Positions 1 through 6,060 of a DNA stretch of 13,463 bases are shown here, piece by piece (within the stretch, counting starts at the first letter, position 1; each line of letters begins with the position of its first letter). The DNA lies in NCBI GenBank assembly GCA_964517075.1, contig CAZFAT010000406.1:1-13463 (forward strand), in the 5' to 3' direction. A program made the translations under genes and the position numbers. Origin of the DNA: CAZFAT01 sp964517075. GTDB taxonomy: Bacteria > Acidobacteriota > Vicinamibacteria > Vicinamibacterales > SCN-69-37. Under the pieces are notes generated by a model, which was not told the DNA's origin, made no database searches, and saw only the letters and a program-made list of their open reading frames with translations.

Positions 1-733
1 CGTCGCGCAGCACCACGTTGCGGCGGTGGGCGAAGTACATGGGCGGGATCTCCAGGTTCTCCCGCTCGATGTACTGCCACACGTCGAGCTCGGTCCAGTT
101 CGAGATCGGGAACGCCCGGATGTGCTCGCCCTTGCGGATGCGGCCGTTGTAGAGCGACCACAGCTCGGGCCGCTGGCGCTTGGGATCCCACTGGCCCTTC
201 TCGTCGCGCAGCGAGAAGACGCGCTCCTTGGCGCGGGAGCGCTCCTCGTCGCGCCGCGCGCCGCCGAACGCCGCGTCGAAGCGCCCGGCCTCAAGGGCGT
301 CGAGCAGCGCGCGCGTCTTGAGCAGGCCGCAGCAGCGCTGCGTGCCCACGGCAAACGGCTGCGTGCCGGCGGCAATCGCCCCCGTGTTGGTGTGGACGAT
401 CAGCCGCGCGCCAATCTCGGCCGCGTACCGATCGCGGAACGCGATCATCTCGCGGAACTTGAAGGTGGTATCGACGTGCAGCAGCGGGAAGGGGATGGGA
501 CCGGGATGAAACGCCTTCTGCGCGAGCCGCAGGAGCACCGACGAGTCCTTGCCGATCGAGTAGAGCATGACCGGGCGTTCGAACTCCGCGACCACCTCGC
601 GCATGATCGCGATGCTCTCGGCTTCGAGCAGGCGCAGGTGGTCGAGGTGCGGCGAGGGGGTCGTCGCGCCCGGCGGGGCAGGGTGGTCCGGCAACTTGGT
701 CACGTCATCCAGTATCGGCATAGGGGCAGCCAT
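1..733 (-). CDS. cysD: Sulfate adenylyltransferase subunit 2 (CysD), 3' end cut off by the window edge
   Basis: CysD is the catalytic ATP sulfurylase subunit that, with the GTPase CysN, makes APS from ATP and sulfate in cytoplasmic assimilatory sulfur metabolism. About 244 residues are visible of a usual length near 300. The PP-loop motif SIGKDSS lies at residues 59-65, followed by PFPLLHVDTTFKFREM, FGGARRDEERSRAKER, WDPKRQRPELWSLYNGR and FPISNWTELDVWQYIERENL, all close to the family pattern. The ATG at 733 is taken as start. A second in-frame ATG at 721 is equally possible, because neither has a Shine-Dalgarno sequence; the bases just upstream are the T-rich tail of a terminator. Odd: residues 134-135 are Cys-Cys (GTQRCCGLLKT) where the proteobacterial proteins I know have His-Thr. 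The leader carries a poly-cysteine ORF and terminator (separate entries), implying expression controlled by cysteine supply. CysN would be expected beyond the left edge. Confidence 0.95.
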   Translation of the reverse strand, partial: MAAPMPILDDVTKLPDHPAPPGATTPSPHLDHLRLLEAESIAIMREVVAEFERPVMLYSIGKDSSVLLRLAQKAFHPGPIPFPLLHVDTTFKFREMIAFRDRYAAEIGARLIVHTNTGAIAAGTQPFAVGTQRCCGLLKTRALLDALEAGRFDAAFGGARRDEERSRAKERVFSLRDEKGQWDPKRQRPELWSLYNGRIRKGEHIRAFPISNWTELDVWQYIERENLEIPPMYFAHRRNVVLRD

Positions 734-740
734 GAAACAC

Positions 741-766
741 AAAAGCCCGGGAGGGGTCCCGGGCTT
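741..766 (-). terminator. Intrinsic terminator inside the cysD leader (attenuator terminator)
   Basis: Read on the minus strand, AAGCCCGGG (766-758) pairs perfectly with CCCGGGCTT (751-743) around the 6-nt loop ACCCCT, giving a 9-bp G+C-rich stem. It is followed at once by a T-rich run, TTTTGTGTTT including the last two stem bases. The cysD ATG begins 8 nt after the hairpin, so the terminator precedes its own gene, as expected for attenuation. On the plus strand the stem is followed by CAATCC and no plus-strand gene ends nearby, so it is assigned to the minus strand. That it terminates conditionally is inferred from the leader layout. Confidence 0.85.
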
Positions 767-838
767 CAATCCTGTCGTCGGTCGTCGCGTGGAGGCGGTG
801 GGACGGTCAGGCTGAGCGCGCGGGGACCCGCGAGGTCC
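754..838 (-). promoter_or_regulatory. Competing antiterminator/protector pairings in the cysD leader
   Basis: Three segments form the usual attenuator logic on the minus-strand RNA. Segment A, GGACC (838-834), begins just after the last Cys codon. Segment B, GGGTCCC (829-823), pairs with A through GGTCC at 828-824, leaving a 5-nt loop. Segment C, GGGACCC (760-754), lies in the 5' arm and loop of the terminator and is an exact 7-bp complement of B. B:C pairing would break the terminator. A ribosome stalled on the Cys codons (851-840) would sit over A and leave B free for C, allowing read-through into cysD. A ribosome reaching the stop codon at 809-807 would cover or release B so that the terminator forms. 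The complementarities are seen directly; the switching is inferred. Confidence 0.65.
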
Positions 839-878
839 GGCAACAACAACAGGCGCAGGCCAACCGCGTCATCGACAT
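807..878 (-). CDS. Poly-cysteine leader peptide of cysD (23 codons)
   Basis: ATG at 878-876 opens a 23-codon frame reading MSMTRLACACCCCRTSRVPA plus RSA, ending in TGA at 809-807. Five codons are cysteine (8 and 10-13), using TGC and TGT, four of them consecutive. This is far above chance for a 23-residue peptide in G+C-rich DNA. There is no Shine-Dalgarno sequence, but the promoter -10 box ends only 9 nt before the ATG, so the transcript is probably leaderless or has a 2-4 nt leader. The peptide itself probably has no function; its translation rate would report Cys-tRNA supply. Poly-cysteine leaderless short ORFs acting as cysteine attenuators are known from mycobacteria. Cysteine is the end product of the pathway cysD serves, which fits. 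A competing reading, a fortuitous TGT-rich stretch, is unlikely given the promoter, terminator and gene identity together. Confidence 0.8.
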   Translation of the reverse strand: MSMTRLACACCCCRTSRVPARSA

Positions 879-887
879 GACCTGAGC

Positions 888-917
888 ATTTTCGGCGGTC
901 GGACGGGGGAATGTCAA
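888..917 (-). promoter_or_regulatory. Promoter of the cysD leader transcript
   Basis: On the minus strand TTGACA (917-912) is a perfect -35 hexamer, then 18 bp, then GAAAAT (893-888), matching the -10 consensus at four of six positions. The predicted transcript start falls about 2-4 nt before, or at, the ATG of the poly-Cys ORF at 878. The imperfectly placed inverted repeat GGCGGT (894-899) / ACCGCC (918-923) brackets the spacer and -35 box and could be an operator or chance. The promoter lies just beyond the stop of the upstream Ada-like gene. Confidence 0.65.
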
Positions 918-948
918 ACCGCCAGGGAAGCGGCCGGAAGCCCCCGGA

Positions 949-1794
949 TTACCGCCGGTTTCCGGGCTGCGCGACCGCTTCCGTCGCGAGCAGGGCCCGC
1001 TTGCGCCCGACCCCCCACCGGTAGCCCCCGAGGCCCCCGCCCGCCTGGACGACCCGGTGACAGGGCACGACCAGACAGACCGGGTTGGTGGCGCAGGCCC
1101 GGGCCACCGCACGGGCCGCGGACGGCTGCCCGATCGCCCGGGCGACCTCGCCGTAGGTTCGCGTCTCGCCGGCGGGGATGGCCTGCAGGGCGCGCCAGAC
1201 CTTCCACTGGAAGGCGGTGGCGCGGACGTCCAGCGGCAGGTCGATCGGCGTGGGGTGGGCCAGCTGCCCGACGATGGCGCGCGTCCACTGAGCCAGTGCG
1301 GGATGTCCCTTGCTGACGCGGGCGTGCGGATACTCGCGGCGGAGGTTCTCGACCAGCGCGCGCACGCCGTCGCCCAGCGTCACCGCGCAGACGCCGCGCG
1401 GCGTGGCCGCCACGAGGAGCCGTCCGAGCGGCGTGCGGACCGTGACGTACTGGACGTCAACGCCCGGGCCGCCGCGACGATAGACCGCCGGCGTCATGCC
1501 CCGGCCGGTCGGACTCCGCTCGTAGACGCGGCTGACCGATCCGTAGCCGGCGTCGTACACAGCGCCCGCGACTGGCGCGCCCTCACGCAGGCCGCGCCGG
1601 AACCGGTTCGCCCGCAGCGCGTCCTGATACGCCCGCGGCGAGAGTCCCACGAGGCTGGTGAACGTGCGATGGAGGTGGAACGGGCTGCCGCCGACCTCGG
1701 CGGCCAGCTCGGCCAGGGTGATCGGGCGGTCGGCGTGCGCCGCCAGGTACCCGCAGGCGGCCTGGACACGTGCTGAGGGGGTGTCGACGCGCAT
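949..1794 (-). CDS. AraC-type regulator fused to methylated-DNA-protein cysteine methyltransferase (Ada-like)
   Basis: The product (281 aa) is a cytoplasmic DNA-repair protein that would transfer alkyl groups from O6-alkylguanine to its own cysteine in a suicide reaction. Residues about 5-105 form an AraC double helix-turn-helix (ITLAELAAEVGGSPFHLHRTF; then AGAVYDAGYGSVSRVYE and GMTPAVYRRG). Residues about 115-275 are the MGMT domain, with the active site VVPCHRVV at Cys245, the Asn-Pro before it (NPVC), and GGYRWGVGRKRALL behind. E. coli Ada (354 aa) also has an N-terminal zinc domain that repairs methylphosphotriesters and switches on the regulon. That domain is absent here, and residue 1 lies close to the first AraC helix. 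The ATG at 1794 is used although no Shine-Dalgarno sequence is visible. The gene is codirectional with the DUF4399 gene upstream, but a 13-bp inverted repeat separates them. What the regulator half senses is not evident. Confidence 0.9.
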   Translation of the reverse strand: MRVDTPSARVQAACGYLAAHADRPITLAELAAEVGGSPFHLHRTFTSLVGLSPRAYQDALRANRFRRGLREGAPVAGAVYDAGYGSVSRVYERSPTGRGMTPAVYRRGGPGVDVQYVTVRTPLGRLLVAATPRGVCAVTLGDGVRALVENLRREYPHARVSKGHPALAQWTRAIVGQLAHPTPIDLPLDVRATAFQWKVWRALQAIPAGETRTYGEVARAIGQPSAARAVARACATNPVCLVVPCHRVVQAGGGLGGYRWGVGRKRALLATEAVAQPGNRR

Positions 1795-1850
1795 GACGTG
1801 ACGATACCGGACGGCCGCGCCGGGATCTATCCGGAGCTTGCGGTCAGAAG

Positions 1851-1898
1851 AACGACGTCGGGCGTAGTTTCACCAGGAAAACAATGCCCGACGTCGTT
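1851..1898 (-). terminator. 13-bp perfect inverted repeat: probable terminator, or operator before the Ada-like gene
   Basis: AACGACGTCGGGC (1851-1863) and GCCCGACGTCGTT (1886-1898) are perfect inverted copies around a 22-nt spacer, which can itself add a GTTT/AAAC pairing. The distal arm overlaps the DUF4399 stop codon (TAA, 1899-1897), as many terminators do. On the minus strand the stem is followed by CTTCTGACC, only weakly T-rich. Each arm also contains the palindrome CGACGTCG, and the element lies about 57-104 bp upstream of the Ada-like start, so a protein-binding site is an alternative. Confidence 0.55.
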
Positions 1899-2325
1899 AC
1901 TTGACCGTGATCGTGATCTTGTCCGACACGACCGGCCGCTCGTGCGGGGTGTGCAGGTAGTCGCCCAGCACGAGCTGCAGGGTATGCGACCCCGGCGGCA
2001 ACTTCAGCTCCACCTCGGTTTGCCCCCCGCCGAAGTGCCGGATCTGGTCCGTCGCCGGCAACGGCATGGTCATGTCCGGCATCTTGGGGACGTCAATCAG
2101 CAGGTGATGATGCCCCGTGTTGGGCGCCGTGACGCCGGCCGGGGCCACGCCCATCCCCTTCAACCCGAACTGGACGGTGAACGTGGCACTAACCGTGTCG
2201 CCATTCTTCGGCGAGATGAAATAGACGCTGGCGCCATCGGGCGACTTGGTCCGTGCCACTTGGGCGACGACCAGGCCGGCCAGGACGACGGACGCGAGCC
2301 CGACGGCAAGGACTGATATCTTCAT
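1897..2325 (-). CDS. Exported DUF4399 protein
   Basis: This 142-aa protein begins with a hydrophobic segment (residues about 3-22, ending near VVAQVA), indicating export or an N-terminal membrane anchor. The mature part matches the DUF4399 pattern: VYFISPKNGDTV, a GHHHLLID histidine cluster, HFGGGQTEVELKLPPGSHTLQLVLGD, H-x-PHERPVVSDKITITV. The function of the family is not established; the histidine cluster might bind metal, but that is speculation. The ATG at 2325 was chosen over more distal upstream starts because it is followed directly by the signal segment and preceded by CAGGA. It is divergent from the ADOP permease gene (118 bp between starts), so the two promoters must lie in that gap; I could not pick convincing hexamers there. 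A 6-bp inverted repeat GTGGCC/GGCCAC at 2354-2373 is present. Confidence 0.85.
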   Translation of the reverse strand: MKISVLAVGLASVVLAGLVVAQVARTKSPDGASVYFISPKNGDTVSATFTVQFGLKGMGVAPAGVTAPNTGHHHLLIDVPKMPDMTMPLPATDQIRHFGGGQTEVELKLPPGSHTLQLVLGDYLHTPHERPVVSDKITITVK

Positions 2326-2443
2326 GGTCCTGATGATAGTGCCATCGCGGCGCGTGGCCAACTGTCCGGCCACCCATTGATCAAGCCGTCTCGTCTGAAC
2401 GCGCATCCCGGCATCGGCGGATCGGGGGCATGGAGCCAGTCTC

Positions 2444-4912
2444 ATGACCGCAGGCGACTTACTCAAGGACGTGCCGCATGCGCTCCGGATGTTCCGGCGC
2501 AGTCCCGGGTTCACCGCGGCGGCCCTCGCCGCGCTGACGCTCGGCATCGGGGCCAACACCGCCATCTTCTCGGTCGTCAACGCCGTGCTGCTGCGGCCGA
2601 TGCCGTTCCCGGAGCCCGACCGCCTGGTCATGTTCCAGACCACCACCGCCCAGGGCGGCGGGGGCACGGCCGGGTCGCCCGCCAAGTTCCAGCACTGGCG
2701 CGAGCAGACGAGCGTGGTCCGCGACGTCACCGCGTTCCGCACCACGACGCTGAACCTGACGGGCGGTGGCCTGCCCGAGCAGCTGCGCGGCGCGCAGGTC
2801 TCGCTCGACTATTTCCGGCTGTTCGGATTGCCGGTTGTCCGCGGCCGAGCCTTCACGGCCGAGGAGGACCGGCCGGCGGGGCCGAACGTCGCCCTCCTGA
2901 GCGAGCGGTTGTGGGAACGGCGGTTTGACCGCGATCCGGACATCCTCGGACGGGGGATCTCGCTCGGCGGTCAGCCGTTCGTCATCGTGGGGGTGGCCGC
3001 GCCGATCGACGGCGTCGAGCAGTTCGGGCCCGTCCCCGATGTGTGGATCCCCTTCCAGCTCGATCCGCAGACGTCCGATCAGGGTCATTACTTCAGTGTC
3101 GCGGCGCGGCTCGCGCCCGGCGTGACCCTCGAGCAGGCGCGCGCGGCCCTGCAGGTGTCGGCCACGGCCTACCGCGAGAGGTATCCGAACGCGCTGCAGG
3201 CGGGAGCATCGTTCGGCGTCATCGGTTTTCAGGACGCGATCGTCAGCAACGTGCGGCCGACGCTCTACGTCCTGCTCGGCGCCGTCGGATTCGTGCTGCT
3301 GATGGCCTGTGCCAACGTCGCGAACCTGCTCCTCGCGCGTGCGGCCAGCCGCCAGGGGGAGATCGCGATTCGCACGGCCATCGGCGCCGGCCGCGGGCGC
3401 ATCGTGCGCCAACTGCTGACCGAGAGCGTGCTCTTGGCCACAGCCGGCGGCCTGATGGGGCTGGGCGTGGGACTGGCGGGCATGCGAGGCCTGCTGGCGA
3501 TCAACACGGCGGGTCTGCCGCGCGTCGGCGAATCGGGCGCGATCGTCACGCTCGACTGGCGCGTCATGGTCTTCACCATTGTGGTTGCGGTGGCGACCGG
3601 CGTCCTGTTCGGACTCGTGCCGGCCCTGCAGGCCACGCGCATCGATCTCGCCACCACGCTCAAGGGCAGCAGCGGCCGATCCGGCACCGGCGCCAGGCAG
3701 CGGACGCGGTCGGTGCTCGTGGTCGCCGAGGTGGCGCTCGCGGTCATCCTGCTCGTGGGGTCCGCGCTGCTCATCCGCACGGCCCTCGCGCTGCGATCGG
3801 TCGAGCCGGGGTTCGACACGACGAATGTCCTCACGCTTCAGACCTCCCTCCGCGACGCGCGGTTTGCCACGTCGGAGGGGGTCGAGCAGGTGATCCGGAC
3901 GGGCGTCGAGCGTCTGAAGGCGATGCCCGGCGTCGTCGAGGCGAGCGCGACGTGCTGCGTGCCACTCGAGGGCGGCTATGGACTGCCGTACACGGTGGTC
4001 GGGCGGCCCCTCACCGATGGGCCGTTTCACGGCGGTGGCGGGTGGCGCACCGTGTCGCCGGGGTACTTCGAGGTCTACAGGATTCCGATCAAGCGCGGGC
4101 GCACGATCACCGATCGGGACACCGCGCAGGCGCCGGGGGTCGTGGTCATCAACGAGGCGATGGCGCGGCTGGTCTGGCCCGACGGCGACCCGCTGAACGA
4201 TCGGCTGGTCATCGGACGCGGCGTGATGAGTGAATTCGCCGGCGAGCCCGAGCGGCAGGTCATCGGCATTGTCGGCGATGTGCGCGATGCCGGGCTCAAC
4301 AACACTCCGCAGCCGCGCATGTACGTGCCACAGGCGCAGGTGCCCGACCCGGTGACCGTGCTCAACATGACCATCCGGCCGATGGTCTGGGTCGTCCGCA
4401 CGCAGTCGGCGCCCGCGGCGTTCGGCGAGCGCGTGCGCCAGGCCATCGAAGACGCAACGGGCCTGCCCGTGACGAGCGTGCGCGGCATGGACGCGGTCGT
4501 CTCCAGCTCCCTCTCGCAGCAGCGCTTCAACATGTGGCTGATGACGGTCTTCGGCGCCTCGGCGCTGCTGCTGGCCGCCATTGGCATCTACGGGCTGATG
4601 GCGTACTCGGTTCAGCAGCGCACGCAGGAGATCGGCATCCGCCTCGCGCTTGGAGCCGAGGCGCGGCAGGTGCGGCGGATGGTGGTCTGGCAGGGGATGC
4701 GAATGGCCGTTCTCGGCGTGGTGATCGGCGCGGTCGGCGCGCTCGGTCTCGTGCAGTTCCTGGCCGCACAACTGTTCGGTGTCGTGCCGCGCGACCCCGT
4801 GGTGTTCGGCGCGGTCGTCGGGGTGCTGACGTTCGTGGCGCTCGCGGCGGTCTGGATACCCGCGCTGCGCGCCAGCCGCGTGGCGCCACTCGACGCCCTG
4901 CGCGAAGGATGA
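2444..4912 (+). CDS. ADOP-family ABC transporter permease (MacB/FtsX-like, duplicated)
   Basis: The 822-aa inner-membrane protein has the architecture of acidobacterial duplicated orphan permeases. It has an N-terminal stretch ALRMFRRSPGFTAAALAALTLGIGANTAIFSVVNAVLLRPMPF with the first membrane helix, a MacB-like periplasmic region to about residue 265, and an FtsX domain from about 274 (LYVLLGAVGFVLLMACANVANLLLAR). A second periplasmic region runs from about 430 to 690, and a second FtsX domain from about 695 to the end (WIPALRASRVAPLDALREG). GGAG at 2432-2435 is 8 nt before the ATG. MacB relatives pump peptides or antibiotics or move lipoproteins, but the ADOP substrate is unknown. No ATPase, membrane-fusion protein or PadR regulator is encoded next to it, hence orphan. 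The gene ends 36 bp from the convergent universal stress protein gene. Confidence 0.93.
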   Translation: MTAGDLLKDVPHALRMFRRSPGFTAAALAALTLGIGANTAIFSVVNAVLLRPMPFPEPDRLVMFQTTTAQGGGGTAGSPAKFQHWREQTSVVRDVTAFRTTTLNLTGGGLPEQLRGAQVSLDYFRLFGLPVVRGRAFTAEEDRPAGPNVALLSERLWERRFDRDPDILGRGISLGGQPFVIVGVAAPIDGVEQFGPVPDVWIPFQLDPQTSDQGHYFSVAARLAPGVTLEQARAALQVSATAYRERYPNALQAGASFGVIGFQDAIVSNVRPTLYVLLGAVGFVLLMACANVANLLLARAASRQGEIAIRTAIGAGRGRIVRQLLTESVLLATAGGLMGLGVGLAGMRGLLAINTAGLPRVGESGAIVTLDWRVMVFTIVVAVATGVLFGLVPALQATRIDLATTLKGSSGRSGTGARQRTRSVLVVAEVALAVILLVGSALLIRTALALRSVEPGFDTTNVLTLQTSLRDARFATSEGVEQVIRTGVERLKAMPGVVEASATCCVPLEGGYGLPYTVVGRPLTDGPFHGGGGWRTVSPGYFEVYRIPIKRGRTITDRDTAQAPGVVVINEAMARLVWPDGDPLNDRLVIGRGVMSEFAGEPERQVIGIVGDVRDAGLNNTPQPRMYVPQAQVPDPVTVLNMTIRPMVWVVRTQSAPAAFGERVRQAIEDATGLPVTSVRGMDAVVSSSLSQQRFNMWLMTVFGASALLLAAIGIYGLMAYSVQQRTQEIGIRLALGAEARQVRRMVVWQGMRMAVLGVVIGAVGALGLVQFLAAQLFGVVPRDPVVFGAVVGVLTFVALAAVWIPALRASRVAPLDALREG

Positions 4913-4948
4913 CCGGCGCTGGCGGTGGCGGGCGCGTTCGGCCTCGCG

Positions 4949-5854
4949 CTACTGCGGCGCGCGGACGGTCAGCACCGGGCAGGTGGCCGCACGCACCACC
5001 TGCTGGGTGGTTGTGCCGAACGGTGTCAGGGCAGGACCGCCACGTCCGGTCGAGCCCATCACGATGAGGTCGGCATCCCGTTCCTCCGCGAGACGCAGGA
5101 TCTCGCGATGCGCGCGGCCGGTCACGACGAGCAGCGTCGGCTTCGGCCGGTCGTGCGATTGGGCGACGAGCGCGGCGAGTCGGTCGCGGGCCGTCTGCTT
5201 CAGATGCTCGCGATACTCGACGACGTTGAACGTCGTGGGCTCGGCGGGCTCCTCCTCCGGCAGCCACTCAATCGCGTGCAGCAAGGTCAGGGAGGCCCCG
5301 GCGCGTTGGGCGATCCCGAGCGCGAACCCGAGCGCCTGCTGGGAGGCCGGTGAGAAGTCCATGGCGCACAGGACGTGCCGAATCGCGACGCCCGTGGGCG
5401 CCGGCGGCGCGTGAGGCGGCACCGTCAACACCGGGCAGGGCGCCTGGCGCAGTACCTTCTCGGTCACCGATCCGAGCAGCAACCGGTTGAACCCGGTGCG
5501 TCCGTGGGTCCCCAGGACGAGCAGGTCCGCGTTCGTGGCCACGGCCTGATCCACGATCGTCGGCGCGGCGTCGCCAGCCTCGGCGGCCAGGTCCACGTCA
5601 TCCACCGCCACGCCCGCGGTGGCGATCATCCCACGCAGGCGCTCGAGCACGTCCTCCCGGGGCATGGGATACACCATCTGCACGGGATCGAAGAGGGCGC
5701 CGGCTCGGACCTCCATCGGCTCGAACGTCGGGACGACGTGCAGCGCCGTGACGCGCGCGTCATACCAGGTCGCCATCGCGGCGGCATAGGCGAGCGGACG
5801 AATCGACAACTCGCTCAGGTCGATCGGACAGAGGATACGCTTGAACTGGACCAC
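4949..5854 (-). CDS. Universal stress protein, tandem UspA domains
   Basis: This 301-aa cytoplasmic protein has two UspA domains. Domain 1 (about 1-150) begins FKRILCPIDLSELS and carries the nucleotide-binding pattern G-x2-G-x9-G-S in GTHGRTGFNRLLLGS, then APCPVLTVP. Domain 2 (about 160-301) begins IRHVLCAMDFSPAS and carries GSTGRGGPALTPFGTT, then ATCPVLTVR. Both therefore retain the residues associated with ATP binding in UspA proteins. The start is GTG at 5854, chosen because AAGGAG (5865-5860) lies 5 nt upstream and the conserved first strand follows at once. Longer in-frame extensions upstream lack such a site and the family pattern. The gene is divergent from the repeat-protein gene; a patch of 19-bp direct repeats lies between them. 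The stress it answers to cannot be read from the sequence. Confidence 0.93.
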   Translation of the reverse strand: MVQFKRILCPIDLSELSIRPLAYAAAMATWYDARVTALHVVPTFEPMEVRAGALFDPVQMVYPMPREDVLERLRGMIATAGVAVDDVDLAAEAGDAAPTIVDQAVATNADLLVLGTHGRTGFNRLLLGSVTEKVLRQAPCPVLTVPPHAPPAPTGVAIRHVLCAMDFSPASQQALGFALGIAQRAGASLTLLHAIEWLPEEEPAEPTTFNVVEYREHLKQTARDRLAALVAQSHDRPKPTLLVVTGRAHREILRLAEERDADLIVMGSTGRGGPALTPFGTTTQQVVRAATCPVLTVRAPQ

Positions 5855-5963
5855 GGAATCTCCTTCACGCCGGATCGGGCGGGGCCGTGCGCGCCCGGTC
5901 GTGTGCAGCGTAACAGACGGGAGGCCCAGGCGAACGGCATTGACCATTTCGTGATTTCTTCAT

Positions 5964-6020
5964 TGACGATTGAATTGATGCCTGATGATTGACAATTAAC
6001 CTGACGATTGATGATTGAAG
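5964..6020. repeat. Three 19-bp direct repeats in an A+T-rich intergenic patch
   Basis: TGACGATTGA (5964), TGATGATTGA (5983) and TGACGATTGA (6002) start exactly 19 bp apart, with 9-bp variable tails (ATTGATGCC, CAATTAACC, TGATTGAAG). The patch is much richer in A+T than its surroundings. It lies between the divergent universal stress protein and repeat-protein starts, ending 40 bp before the latter's ATG. A TTGACA at 5989-5994 with GATGAT 15 bp later is a possible but weak plus-strand promoter. It could be an array of regulator sites spaced about two helical turns apart, or a slippage-type repeat. Confidence 0.7.
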
Positions 6021-6060
6021 CCCCGCCGGCCAGGTGGCCGGCGTGACACAGGAGCCTGAC

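Noticed and set aside
841..852. The GTT/CAA triplet run as a simple microsatellite rather than Cys codons.
   Set aside because: It spans only about four triplets, a further Cys codon lies outside it (codon 8), and promoter, frame, terminator and the cysteine-pathway gene all agree with a leader peptide.
734..888. A SAM- or other metabolite-binding riboswitch before cysD.
   Set aside because: The leader is short and almost entirely occupied by the poly-Cys ORF and terminator. I see no kink-turn, pseudoknot or other known aptamer motif.
2459..4771. A 770-codon open frame on the minus strand opposite the ADOP permease.
   Set aside because: Its product is rich in Arg, His, Asp and Gly with no family pattern. 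It mirrors the codon bias of the convincing plus-strand permease, so it is an antisense shadow.
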